From positions 1 to 64,000 of the forward strand of contig NZ_JAESWC010000004.1 of NCBI RefSeq assembly GCF_016765585.1: 64,000 nucleotides of DNA. Reading direction: 5' to 3'. The position numbers were made by a program, and so were the translations under genes. Below, in pieces: positions 8,327-17,935 of this stretch. This DNA is from Clostridium rhizosphaerae (GTDB lineage Bacteria > Bacillota > Clostridia > Clostridiales > Clostridiaceae). Under the pieces are notes generated by a model that was not told where the DNA came from, ran no database searches, and was given only the letters and a program-made list of their open reading frames with translations. Positions within the stretch are counted from its first letter, which is position 1; each line of letters starts with the position of its first letter.

Positions 8327-8938
8327 TCTCTATTCCTCCATACTAGCTAAAGAAAAAGCTTTTTTATAAATCATTCTTTTCCATAGAATATTAACTTTAG
8401 GTTTTAAAGGTCATATTTTCAAACCCAGACCTGTATCCATATATTTCATTATACACCAGTTTACTTATATTATGGTCAAATATATAAATACAGCTTCAGC
8501 TAAATAAAATAAGCCATACAGTTAATTTCTATATGAATCTTCATTTACTGTACGGCTTATTATGAGAATTATTTGGTTTTAAATTAGATAACTTTACTTT
8601 GACACAGGATGTATACGTCAAATTATCCCTTTCCCCAGTCAAATAATCTCTTTCCACTGACGTCCTTCAAACCCGCATTCCTTCGTTCCAAAAATCATCC
8701 AAAGAAAATAATGTTTTTCAATCTTTTCTTTAACTTATCCACATAATTTCCAATTATTGTCCACATAAGCACAGTTTCAGGTAAATAAAGTTATTCAATT
8801 GGCATGGTTAAGGAGCAAGGAAAAAGGGGTAAGAATGGGTCTATTTCTTTTCTATTTTCAATTCTTTTATAACCTTCTATTCCTTGTCTACCAACGCCTA
8901 ACGGCTCTTATCTAGTACACGGTAAACCATGCGTACTT
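8327..8938. other. non-coding stretch with a hairpin and short direct repeats
   Basis: About 610 bases between the HIT gene and the group II intron, with no credible gene. It holds a 15-bp stem (AATAAGCCATACAGT at 8508-8522 against ACTGTACGGCTTATT at 8547-8561, one mismatch), possibly a terminator for minus-strand transcripts. There is a roughly 20-base direct repeat (GTCAAATTATCCCTTTCC near 8629 and GTCAAATAATCTCTTTCC near 8659). A second loose repeat (CAGCTTCAGCTAAATAAA near 8491 and CAGTTTCAGGTAAATAAA near 8772) is also present. The direct repeats look like remains of a transposon end, which is inference. Confidence 0.5.
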
Positions 8939-8982
8939 GTAGAGTAAGTTGAAGGAAAATTTATTTTCTTCTTCCCCTCATC

Positions 8983-9016
8983 AAACCGTGCATGCGATTT
9001 TCCCGCACACGGCTTT
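8983..9016 (-). ncRNA. group II intron domain V
   Basis: The 34-base minus-strand hairpin starts AAAGCCGTGTGCGG and ends TCGCATGCACGGTTT. It has the catalytic AGC triad at the base, a GNRA-like GAAA loop and the two-base bulge on the 3' strand, which are the conserved domain V features. Confidence 0.9.
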
Positions 9017-9048
9017 CCGATATTCTTCTTTCTAATGCATTATAACCT

Positions 9049-10341
9049 TTAAGAAGAAAGTTTCTTTAATCCCATTTCATTAAGGATATTCATTACCTCT
9101 CTCAAACCTCTATGTCGAGTTTTCCTTTGTTTCTTATTGTTATACCAAATTGTAAACTTCTGTATGATATACCAGTCTATTTTATTTAACTGGTTACCTA
9201 CATATTTTAAGTTGTAGTAGTTCTTTAAACCCACTACTTTCTTGTTTACTGTCTGCACTAAGTCATACATATCCATCTTTAAGGTTGCTCTATTATTAAG
9301 AACTTTTCTTATTTTGTCTCTCATACTTTTCATAGCCTTTTGGGTTAGGACTTGTATTGTAGTGTTAAATCTTTGCCCTTTACCACTCTCTACAAGGCTA
9401 CGCCTATGATGAAATCCTAAAAAGTCAAATCCTTCTATGCCATCCCACATGTTCACAAATCTTATCTTGTCAGGATGCAATTCAAGTTCTAGCCTCTCAA
9501 AGATTTTCTTTACTGCATTATACTCATGGTATATTTCTTTCTTAGTTTTTGAGATAATAATAAAATCATCAGCAAATCTTACAAGTGTTCCAAGGTGTTT
9601 ATAGTATTTATCCCATACCAAATCTAAATAGTTTAAGTATATATTCGAAAGTAGCGGACTTATAGAGGAGCCTTGCGGCGAACCGATTTCACTTTCTCTA
9701 TATTCATTATTTCCCACAACACCTACTTTGAGCCATTTCCTTATGAGCTTTAGTATTCTTCTGTCTAATATCCTCTGTTCCACTAAAATCATTAATTTGT
9801 CATGGTTTATATTATCAAAATATCCTTTAATATCAGCGTCAAGTACCCACCAGCCTTTATTGCTACATTTCTTTCTTATAACCTCTAAGGCTTGATGTTG
9901 ATTTCTCTTTGGTCTGAAGCCGAAAGAAGAATCCTTAAAGTCTGCCTCAAATATAGGTTCAATAACTATTTTGGTAGCTGTTTGAATTATTCTATCCTTA
10001 ATTATTGGTATTCCAAGGGGTCTTTTCTTACCGTCTTTCTTAGGAATATATACTCTTTCTACTGGTTTTGGATTATAGCTGTTTTCCACTAACTCTTGAT
10101 GTATTTCTTTGAGAAATTTCATTTCTCCATATTTAAGAACATCTTCTATGTAGATTTCTTCTATTCCACCAGTTCCCTTGTTAGCTTTAACTTGTTTCCA
10201 TGCCTTTAATAAAATGTCTGCCCTATATATCTTGTCATATAGTGCATGAAACTTTCGTTTCTTATTAGTCTAGTCACTTAGATATAGTTTTCTCTGAAGT
10301 TCTCGAACTTTGTCTATGGTGTTGTTAGCTTTCGCATTCAC
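9049..10341 (-). pseudogene. ltrA: group II intron reverse transcriptase/maturase with in-frame amber codon
   Basis: The gene starts with GTG at 10341 after AAAGGAGATAAGAGTGA. Codon 24 (10270-10272) is TAG; past it the same frame runs on without another stop to 9049. The text on both sides is normal family sequence (NTIDKVRELQRKLYL before the TAG, RADILLKAWKQVKANKGTGG after). Reverse-transcriptase blocks are present: IPKKDGKKRPLGIP, FGFRPKRNQHQAL, SPQGSSISPLLSNIYL, and FADD in place of YADD. A maturase/thumb region follows, with no HNH endonuclease domain. An internal ATG at 10122 could give a 357-residue product lacking the N-terminal RT0 region. The intron is either inactive, needs suppression, or the TAG is a sequence error. 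Confidence 0.8.
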
Positions 10342-10861
10342 TCACTCTTATCTCCTTTGAAAACTTGAATAAAGTAGAGTTCCTTCCCTATATACAGTTT
10401 TGTTGTCTGCATAATTATTGGTACTCTGAACTCCTCCGACTCCTTCTCTGCTGAAATAACAACTTCGCTTTCAGCTTATATGCTTTCAGTTTACAGCTAT
10501 CGCTGTGCAGAGGAAGGTCTCTCCAGTTCCGAACCATACTATAAATACATGTCGTTTCCCGTATATCGAAGGATTCTTCGATGGTGCCTTCCAAGTTCTC
10601 CCCATCTTCCATGGTCTTCGCCCATAATTCCAAGGCTCGACCTCCTCTTTGCCTGCTTTCGCAGTCCTTTTTAACGATACGGCAGAATTCACTTTATGTT
10701 ACGACCTATATTCTCGCTCGCACCCTTTCGGGTTACTTTACTCTCACGCTTCACACCCAGTATTTCTACTACGCATGGTGATTGTCTACAAGGCTTCTTG
10801 GCAATTACTTTGACTAGACTTTCACCAGTAAGTATGGTCCAGCTTTGCTGGATGCACGCAT

Positions 10862-10947
10862 AAAAAAAGAACGTAAGTAGATTTGAATTTACACAAATCT
10901 ATTTACGTTCCCCTCTGCCTCAAGGATTTAAACACCTTGAGGCAGAG
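10862..10947 (-). terminator. tandem hairpins and terminator, 5' exon of the group II intron
   Basis: Read on the minus strand: first a perfect 13-bp hairpin (CTCTGCCTCAAGG, 10935-10947 against 10913-10925), then a 17-bp hairpin (GAACGTAAATAGATTTG with one mismatch, 10869-10910) followed by seven T. It ends the long glycan operon just after the CBM9-like gene and is the landing site of the intron. Confidence 0.9.
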
Positions 10948-10972
10948 CCTTTTATGATGGTAGCATCTTCAA

Positions 10973-12019
10973 TCACCTTTCTATTCTGCAACTACCATCC
11001 TGCCTTATTACTATGCGACCCTTGCCGTCAGTTGTCCTAACATATGCCTCGTACATGCTGCTTGTTGCCTCAATAACTGGATTTATAATCGAAGCTTCCC
11101 CGCCGCAGAGTTCACTATAGTCCGTGCAATATCTTCCGTGCTGGCTGTAATAGTTCTTCTCCATGTAGTATATCTTTCTAAGCTCCCACTTTAGTTTTTC
11201 ATCTTCCGGAATTACAAAAACATCATTCTCGCAATCTGTAAAATATATAAATCCCCATAATTCAGGGTAATGCATATTAACAAGTCCAATTGGAGACCAT
11301 ATCCAGTTATCTTCAGGATAAGACCTGCCTGTTTCAGGATTTATAACCTTTGAATACTTACCATTCTTTATCTCAGTGCGCCATTCAACACGTGAAAAAT
11401 TGATTCTCCAGTAATCATGGACTTCAGGCTTCTTCCCACCAGCTGCACACTCCTTTAATATTTTCCATGGCATAGCTACCTCTACACTCCAACCCTTGTT
11501 ACCTGGAGCAGCAGACGGGTCGTTTATGACACCGTCTATATGCACGGCAGTTTTCATTCCCGATATATCCCATCCATTTACAGCACATGGACCACTATTT
11601 GCATCACGATAAGGTTTAATGAGCAGCAAATCCCATACTGTGTTAAGTGCATTTACCTCGAACTCGTAATACGCATGAGTGTCCCCATCTGGATCTATAA
11701 AAATTTCAAAATCATTATCATTGAAGATGACACTATCTCTTTCAGTCAATGTACCCCACAACTTATCCTCTTCCAGGTAGGCACCTATATATAGGAATTC
11801 ATCATCCCACAGCATCTTCATACGGGTTCTATGATATGGTTTAGGACGTTTACTATTCCATTCAATATCCTCAAACTCATCACTCCATGGGGCATCTTTC
11901 CAGAATGGTTTGTCAAGCCTTCCATCGATTTCAGGCTTTATAAAAGTTCTCCTACAAACATAGCTCCTTGGCTTAAACTCCAGATCCTCTTCCGGTGTAC
12001 CCTTTAGATAATTCATCAT
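10973..12019 (-). CDS. carbohydrate-binding family 9-like protein
   Basis: A protein of about 348 residues with one CBM9-like beta-sandwich (PF16011-type): KPEIDGRLDKPFWKDAPW near the N-terminus, MLWDDEFLYIGAYLEE, DNDFEIFIDPDGDTHAYYEFEVN, and a closing WSPIGLVNMHYPELWGFIYF. Such proteins sit in polysaccharide loci, but their role (binding, or assistance to a glycosidase) is unclear. There is no signal peptide, so it is probably cytoplasmic. The frame runs up to 12046, but ATG at 12019 is 8 bases after AAAGGAG and is preferred. It is the last gene of the N-glycan operon; a two-unit hairpin repeat separates it from GH3. Confidence 0.8.
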   Translation of the reverse strand: MMNYLKGTPEEDLEFKPRSYVCRRTFIKPEIDGRLDKPFWKDAPWSDEFEDIEWNSKRPKPYHRTRMKMLWDDEFLYIGAYLEEDKLWGTLTERDSVIFNDNDFEIFIDPDGDTHAYYEFEVNALNTVWDLLLIKPYRDANSGPCAVNGWDISGMKTAVHIDGVINDPSAAPGNKGWSVEVAMPWKILKECAAGGKKPEVHDYWRINFSRVEWRTEIKNGKYSKVINPETGRSYPEDNWIWSPIGLVNMHYPELWGFIYFTDCENDVFVIPEDEKLKWELRKIYYMEKNYYSQHGRYCTDYSELCGGEASIINPVIEATSSMYEAYVRTTDGKGRIVIRQDGSCRIER

Positions 12020-12031
12020 ATTAAATTCTCC

Positions 12032-12184
12032 TTTCACTCGAAGCACTGGGTAACTTAAGATGTTCGCTTCCGCTCACAAGTTACCCGTTGAAGTCCATTT
12101 AGGACTTCAGTTCGGGGCAACCCGAACTCGCTCATTGCCATTCGCTAGGTTGCCCGTTGAAGTCCATTTAGGACTTCAACCTCC
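12032..12184 (-). repeat. intercistronic hairpin repeat, two units
   Basis: Read on the minus strand: AAAGGAGG, hairpin I (GTTGAAGTCC, loop TAAAT, GGACTTCAAC), hairpin II (GGGCAACC with GGGTTGCCC), a second hairpin I, a second hairpin II (GGGTAACTT with AAGTTACCC), the tail AGTGCTTCGAGTG, then AAAGGAG, which is the ribosome binding site of the CBM9-like gene. Hairpin I here carries a compensatory A-T to G-C change relative to the other loci. Confidence 0.9.
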
Positions 12185-12241
12185 TTTCGTCATTAAATTA
12201 TTGATAATTCATTTACTTTTTCATTTTACTCGCTATTCTTT

Positions 12242-14539
12242 TTATATTGTAATCTTAATTATATCTTCCAGAACAGTCTCGGAACTATTACCAATCATTA
12301 TTTTTACGTTCCCAGGTTCTATTACAAAGTTCATTTCTGTGTTCCATATAGAAAGTTCTTCTTGTCCGAGCTCTAATATAACTGTTTTACTTTCACCGGG
12401 CTCAAGCCATACTTTTTTAAAACCCTTTAATTCTTTCACACGCCGATTTATGCTTGACTCTAAGTCTTGTATATAAAGTTGTACTACTTCTGAACCAGAA
12501 ATATTGCCAGAATTTTTTACATCTACACTAACATATATCTTTACATTATCCCTTAACTGCTGTAAGGAAATTAACTTATTTACAACTTTTAAATTACTTA
12601 TATCAAAAGTTGTATAACTTAACCCAAAGCCAAAGCTATAAAGTGGTTTTGCAGTAATATCTAAATAATCGCTTGTATCTTTATAATTATAATACACCGG
12701 AAGCTGCGCTGTAGACTTTGGCATTGAGACAGAAAGCTTTCCACTTGGATTAATATCACCAAAGATTACATCAGCAACTGCTCTTCCCCCTTCTTTTCCA
12801 GGATACCAAGCACACATAACCGCATCGCAATTTTCTGCAATCCAAGGTATAGCGTAGGGACGTCCTTGAATTAATACCACTATTACTGGTTTACCTGTTA
12901 ACATAATTTCTTTTGCTAATTCCAGCTGCACTCCTCCAAGCTCCAAATCTGCCACATCTACTCCCTCTCCGCAGTCCATTTCAGTTACACTGTCGCTTAG
13001 TATGGCTGCACCATTGCTGTCGAACCTTGTGTCAAAATTTCTTGAACTGCTGCCTCCTAAAACCAGTACTACAGCATCTGAATCTTTAGCATTCTCAATT
13101 GCTTCTTTAAATCCATCTCTTGATGTATCCCGGATTCTGCAGCCTCTTGTATAAGTGACTGTGGTTTCTCTTCCTATTAATTGATTGATTCCCTGCAAAA
13201 CTGTACTGCCTGTACCTTCTTTTTGCGGAGCAGTGTAATCGCCTAGTTGGTTGTAAAGTATATCTGCATTTGGACCTATTACTGCTACTTTTTTCAAATC
13301 CTTTCTTAAAGGCAGTATTCCTTCCTTGTTTTTCAATAGCACTATAGATTCTCTGGCTATTTGCAGGTTTAATTCCCTTGAAGCTTTACTATTTACAACA
13401 TGGGACGCCTTAGCTTCATCTATATATGGATTATCAAATAACCCTAATATAAATTTCAGCCTTAACACCCTTCTTACAGCTCTGTCTATAAACTTTTCTT
13501 CTAACATGCCTTCTGCCACTGCTTCTTCTAATTTTGTAAAAGCAGTATTCCATAGATTCAAGTCAACTCCAGCCTTTAAGGCTATTGCAGCAGCACCTTC
13601 ATAGCTTCTGGCAATCTTTACAAGATTATCTACGGCACAGCCGTCAGACATTACTATTCCACTAAAGCCCCACTCCTGCCTTAATATTTTCGTCAATAAC
13701 TTTTCATTTGCATGACAGAAGATGCCATCTATTTCATTATAGGCCGCCATGCACCCAAGAGCACCTGCTTTAACTGCGGTCCTCATGGCCGGAAGATGGA
13801 TTTCTCTTACTTCCCTCTCCCCAATTGGAGCACCCTTGCCATTATGGCCGCCAATACTAGCACCTTGCGCACATAAATGCTTAACAACAGCAACTACCTT
13901 GCTATCCCCTTTTAATTCATCACCATCTTTTCCCTGAAGACCTTTTACCGCAGCTTCTGAAAACCTTGAAGCTAAGAAAGGATCTTCACCATAACACTCT
14001 TCTGATCGTCCCCATCTTGGATCCTGTAGTATGTCCAAAGTTGAAACCAGAGCAAGGTTTCCTCCTCTTGACCTGATTTCTGCGGCGACTTGTGAAAATA
14101 CCTTTTCATAAAGCTTAGGGTTCCATGTGGCTCCTATTCCTATATTGGTGGGAAACATGGTTCCATCAAGAGCTTGATGGCCATGTGGACATTCTTCTGA
14201 AATAAATATTGGAATCCCAAGCCTCGTATTTTCTATTACATATTTTTGCAGCATATTGGAAACCTTAGCATTGCTATCTATAGGTATTCCATTTTCAAAA
14301 TTTACTTTAGACCATGGATCTGCACGGAAAAGTCCATATAATGCTCCTAATCCATCTCCAAATCGAACTTCTTTCTTAAAGTCTTCTGAAACTTCATATC
14401 CATGCTGTGTCTTTTTATAAGCATTCCAGCCAAACATTTTCTGATTCAATTGCCCAATCTTTTCTTTCAAAGTCATTCTCGATAAAAGATCTTCAACTCT
14501 ATCATTTATACTGAAACCAGCATCTTTATACTTTTCCAA
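12242..14539 (-). CDS. GH3 beta-glycosidase (BglX/beta-xylosidase-like)
   Basis: A protein of about 765 residues with the three GH3 parts: an N-terminal barrel (SEECPHGH, DPRWGRSEECYGEDP, KH in VVKHLCA), the nucleophile Asp in SGIVMSDG (about residue 300), a second alpha/beta domain (PNADILYNQLGDYT, VLVLGGSSS), and a C-terminal fibronectin-III-like domain. It removes terminal beta-linked sugars; glucose, xylose or GlcNAc specificity cannot be decided from sequence. In this locus a beta-xylosidase acting on plant N-glycan cores is attractive but unproven. There is no signal peptide. Start: TTG at 14539 after GAGGTGA is preferred over GTG at 14548, which lies on the ribosome binding site. Confidence 0.85.
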   Translation of the reverse strand: MEKYKDAGFSINDRVEDLLSRMTLKEKIGQLNQKMFGWNAYKKTQHGYEVSEDFKKEVRFGDGLGALYGLFRADPWSKVNFENGIPIDSNAKVSNMLQKYVIENTRLGIPIFISEECPHGHQALDGTMFPTNIGIGATWNPKLYEKVFSQVAAEIRSRGGNLALVSTLDILQDPRWGRSEECYGEDPFLASRFSEAAVKGLQGKDGDELKGDSKVVAVVKHLCAQGASIGGHNGKGAPIGEREVREIHLPAMRTAVKAGALGCMAAYNEIDGIFCHANEKLLTKILRQEWGFSGIVMSDGCAVDNLVKIARSYEGAAAIALKAGVDLNLWNTAFTKLEEAVAEGMLEEKFIDRAVRRVLRLKFILGLFDNPYIDEAKASHVVNSKASRELNLQIARESIVLLKNKEGILPLRKDLKKVAVIGPNADILYNQLGDYTAPQKEGTGSTVLQGINQLIGRETTVTYTRGCRIRDTSRDGFKEAIENAKDSDAVVLVLGGSSSRNFDTRFDSNGAAILSDSVTEMDCGEGVDVADLELGGVQLELAKEIMLTGKPVIVVLIQGRPYAIPWIAENCDAVMCAWYPGKEGGRAVADVIFGDINPSGKLSVSMPKSTAQLPVYYNYKDTSDYLDITAKPLYSFGFGLSYTTFDISNLKVVNKLISLQQLRDNVKIYVSVDVKNSGNISGSEVVQLYIQDLESSINRRVKELKGFKKVWLEPGESKTVILELGQEELSIWNTEMNFVIEPGNVKIMIGNSSETVLEDIIKITI

Positions 14540-14579
14540 AGCAATCACCTCTAATTATAAAAGCGTTAACTCAACTTAC

Positions 14580-16328
14580 TTAATCTAATGTTAATATATG
14601 CCTATCAATTAAATTAATTTTTGGCTCCGCGGTACCTTGCAGTTCAAACAACACAATTTCATTTCTGCCTTTTTTAAGCAGAGGAGCAGGTATATATAGA
14701 GTTCTTTGCGGACCTATATCCCAATAACGTCCTATATTAAATCCATTAATAAAAGCTACTCCCTTCTGCCACCCTTTTGTATCAAGATATGTATCTTTAA
14801 TACAATCAACTTCAAAGTATCCTCTGTAAAAAGCAGGTTCCCCTTCATTATATTGATTTTTATAATTTATATTTTTAATGTTGTCTAATGGCAAAGTGAA
14901 TATATCCCAAACATATTGAAATTGATAATCCAATCTTACACTATCAGTAATACCCTTTCTATCGAGAATATGCCGTCCGTAATTAACCCTTCCCATATTC
15001 TCTATCAATATATCCAAAATATCCTCTTCATCCTTAAAATCCACCTTCAATACCCGTGCCTCATCTGCTCTATATACAATATCAACTAGTTTTTGATTTA
15101 CAAAAATCATTGCCCTATCTCTTACTTCTTTAATATCAACCTCGCATTGCAGCCGCGGTCCTTTAACCTTTGTTCTGTACAGTATAAATCCATAATTCTG
15201 ATCTAGTTGTTCCATTGGCATTGGGTACGATGAATTAAATCCCTCTGATAAACTTGTTAAGCTTTCAAATAATCCTTGTTTTTCTAGAAATTTTACCTCT
15301 CCATAATCTATTTTTCCTATAGGAGGCAGAAGTTTTACTTTTCCTATATCTATGTACTTTGATATTACATCTTTGTAAGCATGATACTTGGGTGTCATAT
15401 CCCCATCTTCACTTAGGGGTGAATCATAATCATAGCTTGTAACCGTTGGTGCATAATACTCCTGAAAATTAGCGCCATTGTAAAAGCCAAAATTCGTACC
15501 GCCATGAAACATATAAATGTTCACAGAAAAACCAAGTTGCAGCATACTATCAAGTTCTCTGGCTGCATCTTTCTCATCTCTTTTGTGATGTTCCTCACCC
15601 CAATGGTCAAACCATCCATTCCAATATTCCATACACATTGCTGGACCATCTTTTTCATATTGTCTCAGTTTCTCCAAAGCACCTTTTGAATCTGACCCAA
15701 AATTCACAGTTTTTAAAACTCCCGGCAAGGTACCTGATTGAAGCATCAAGTCAGTTGGACCATCAGAAGTAAATAGCAGTACATCTACACCTCTATTTAA
15801 AATCCCGCACTTCAAATATTCGAGATATTTATTATCATTGCCATAACTCCCATACTCATTTTCCACTTGTATCGCAATTATGGGACCACCATTTGTGCAT
15901 AGTAGCGGAACAAGCTTCTCAAATAGTATGTTAAAAAACATATCTACCCTCTCAAGAAATGACTTGTTATAACATCTTAATTTTATATTCTCTCCCTTTA
16001 ATAGCCAGGCTGGAAGTCCGCCAAATTCCCATTCAGCGCATATAAAAGGTCCGGGACGCACTATTACATGCAATCCTAATTCCTGGGCAATATTAATAAA
16101 TCCTACTATATCAGCCATACCTTCAAAATTAAAATGTCCTTTTTTAGGCTCATGAATGTTCCAGGCTACATATGTTTCTACAGTATTAAGTCCACAGGCC
16201 TTTAATTTTAATAATCTATCTCTCCAATATTCTGGTACAACCCTAAAGTAATGAATTGCTCCTGACAATACCCTAAGAGGTTGACCGTTATATACAAAAT
16301 TATTATTGAGTATTTCAAATTCAGGCAT
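14580..16328 (-). CDS. GH35 beta-galactosidase
   Basis: A protein of about 582 residues that releases terminal beta-linked galactose. The TIM barrel starts almost at the N-terminus (LRVLSGAIHYFRV). The acid/base is the first Glu of QVENEYGSYG (about residue 155) and the nucleophile lies in CMEYWNGWFDHWG (about residue 235). A C-terminal jelly-roll region ends GFNIGRYWDIGPQRTLYIP, typical of GH35. There is no signal peptide. The open frame extends upstream to 16409 into the GH29 gene, but the ATG at 16328 has AAAGGAGAGG in front and the family N-terminus directly after, so the shorter form is taken. It would strip galactose from complex N-glycan antennae. Confidence 0.92.
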   Translation of the reverse strand: MPEFEILNNNFVYNGQPLRVLSGAIHYFRVVPEYWRDRLLKLKACGLNTVETYVAWNIHEPKKGHFNFEGMADIVGFINIAQELGLHVIVRPGPFICAEWEFGGLPAWLLKGENIKLRCYNKSFLERVDMFFNILFEKLVPLLCTNGGPIIAIQVENEYGSYGNDNKYLEYLKCGILNRGVDVLLFTSDGPTDLMLQSGTLPGVLKTVNFGSDSKGALEKLRQYEKDGPAMCMEYWNGWFDHWGEEHHKRDEKDAARELDSMLQLGFSVNIYMFHGGTNFGFYNGANFQEYYAPTVTSYDYDSPLSEDGDMTPKYHAYKDVISKYIDIGKVKLLPPIGKIDYGEVKFLEKQGLFESLTSLSEGFNSSYPMPMEQLDQNYGFILYRTKVKGPRLQCEVDIKEVRDRAMIFVNQKLVDIVYRADEARVLKVDFKDEEDILDILIENMGRVNYGRHILDRKGITDSVRLDYQFQYVWDIFTLPLDNIKNINYKNQYNEGEPAFYRGYFEVDCIKDTYLDTKGWQKGVAFINGFNIGRYWDIGPQRTLYIPAPLLKKGRNEIVLFELQGTAEPKINLIDRHILTLD

Positions 16329-16372
16329 AAGCCTCTCCTTTATATTGTTCAATGTAATATAAACTAATATCC

Positions 16373-17785
16373 TTAATAAACACCTATATAAGAAATTGTA
16401 GGATACCATCTTGAGCTTATTATATTTAATCTAATATGTTGTGCATTAATCTTCCCAAAGCAGCAAATTCGTTTATATCCTATAGTAGTACCTTCATAAA
16501 ACTGCTTCCAAGTATCATCTTCCATATACTCTAACCGGAAAGCTTCAATTCTTTGTCCTATATTTATATATTCCATCAAGGAGATCCTGTCAAAGCATTT
16601 AATCTCCTTTAAATCTATTTCAATAACTGCTTCCTCTGTTCCTTCTTTTGTGCACCAGTATTTATCTGTATCTTTATTAAAAATATTATTAACATCGTGT
16701 TCCTTGTCCATGACTTCAGATGCAGCAGCGGCGGCACCTTTAGAAAGATTAGTTTGAAATATTTTTTCAATTGTGTTTCCGAACCTTTTTAATAAAGCAG
16801 CATCATTTTCATGTATCAATCCACGTCTATCCGGCGGTATATTAAGAAGAAAATTAGCATTGCCGCCAACGGATCCATAATAGATTTTTAACAATTCATC
16901 AATGCGCTTTAAGTGGTTATCCTCAGCAGCGTGATAAAACCATCCGGGTCTTATAGACGTATTTACTTCAGTCGGATACCATACAAGTTTTTCACATCCT
17001 TTAATTACTTCTCTGCTGCCTAAATCATCATCACTTGAGCTTATTCTTTTTGAAAACTCCCTATCATCTATCTTTTGAGATTCATCCTGTATCTTCTCTA
17101 CATTTAGAAGTTCTGCCGGAACCACACTCCATTCAGATTTACGACAATGGCCTGCTTCATTTCCGCACCATCTCACATCTGGCCCACAAACAGAGATCAT
17201 AGCTTTTGGCTGAAGCCTCCTTATAATTTCATAGTATCCTTCCCAATCATAAACCTGCACTTTACCATTGGGTCCTTCTCCACAAGCACCATCAAACCAA
17301 ACTGCAAAAATATCGCCATAATTACTTAATAATTCACTTAATTGTCTTTTAAAGTATTCATTATATACATTTGAGTCTCCGTAAGTTTTTTCATGTCTAT
17401 CCCACGGAGATAAATAGATTCCAAATTTTATTTTTCCCTTTTTGCAGGCTTCAGAAACCTCTCTTACAATGTCTCCCTTTCCATCTCTCCATGGAGAATT
17501 CTTTACCGAATGCTCTGTATATAAGCTTGGCCACAAGCAGAAGCCATCATGATGCTTACAGGTTAATATCAAACCGCTCATGCCTGCTAACTTACAAACT
17601 TCTACCCATTGGTCTGCATTAAATTCAGTAGGGTTAAAATTTGCCGGGCTTTCAGCTCCGGTTCCCCACTCTTTATCAGTGAATGTATTTACTGAAAAAT
17701 GTATAAAAGCGTAAAACTCCATTTGCTGCCAGGCCAGCTGATTGCTTGAAGGCCTTACTTCAGCTATTTCCTTTATAGCATTCAT
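16373..17785 (-). CDS. GH29 alpha-L-fucosidase with C-terminal discoidin-like domain
   Basis: A protein of about 470 residues. The barrel shows FIHFSVNTFTDKEWGTG, LTCKHHDGFCLWPS and the nucleophile Asp in FAVWFDGACG (about residue 185). The sequence resembles subfamily B (alpha-1,3/1,4-fucosidases that act on Lewis-type branched structures). The last 110 residues (DKYWCTKEG onward) look like a F5/8 type C/CBM32 sugar-binding domain. There is no signal peptide. ATG at 17785 follows GGAGATATTATTG; the upstream extension to 17827 has no ribosome binding site. One of three GH29 genes in the operon, diverged from the other two, so different linkages are likely. Confidence 0.9.
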   Translation of the reverse strand: MNAIKEIAEVRPSSNQLAWQQMEFYAFIHFSVNTFTDKEWGTGAESPANFNPTEFNADQWVEVCKLAGMSGLILTCKHHDGFCLWPSLYTEHSVKNSPWRDGKGDIVREVSEACKKGKIKFGIYLSPWDRHEKTYGDSNVYNEYFKRQLSELLSNYGDIFAVWFDGACGEGPNGKVQVYDWEGYYEIIRRLQPKAMISVCGPDVRWCGNEAGHCRKSEWSVVPAELLNVEKIQDESQKIDDREFSKRISSSDDDLGSREVIKGCEKLVWYPTEVNTSIRPGWFYHAAEDNHLKRIDELLKIYYGSVGGNANFLLNIPPDRRGLIHENDAALLKRFGNTIEKIFQTNLSKGAAAAASEVMDKEHDVNNIFNKDTDKYWCTKEGTEEAVIEIDLKEIKCFDRISLMEYINIGQRIEAFRLEYMEDDTWKQFYEGTTIGYKRICCFGKINAQHIRLNIISSRWYPTISYIGVY

Positions 17786-17935
17786 CAATAATATCTCCTT
17801 CCTTATGCTATAGGGAAACATCTTCAACTATTAGCTTATACCACTTGAAAAACTATTCAAGGTTCGGCATCTTAAGCCATGTATAAGCAAAGTTTTCGTA
17901 TGTTTCCCTATATTTAACTTCAACTATTAATTTTA

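Larger units (their letters stand above)
8939..10857 (-). mobile_element. group II intron, probably class C
   Basis: A minus-strand intron. The probable 5' end is GTGCATCCAGC at 10857, close to the GUGYG consensus. Domain V is unmistakable at 8983-9016, and a domain VI-like stem follows (GGGGAAGAAGAAAATAA with TTTTCCTTC). The 3' end near 8939 is approximate. The encoded reverse transcriptase (about 430 codons) has no DNA-endonuclease domain, as in class C. The 5' exon is a strong Rho-independent terminator whose T-tract ends a few bases before the splice site, the known insertion preference of class C introns. Open frames at 10415-10781 fall in RNA domain I and are not genes. Confidence 0.85.

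Noticed and set aside
10415-10781. Several short frames on both strands upstream of the intron reverse transcriptase
   Set aside because: They fall in the RNA domain I region of the group II intron, lack ribosome binding sites and encode no known motif.
12060-12476. 138-codon plus-strand frame with repeated LPVEVHLGLQ peptides
   Set aside because: The repeated peptides come from translating the hairpin repeat in the wrong direction, and the rest overlaps the 3' end of GH3.
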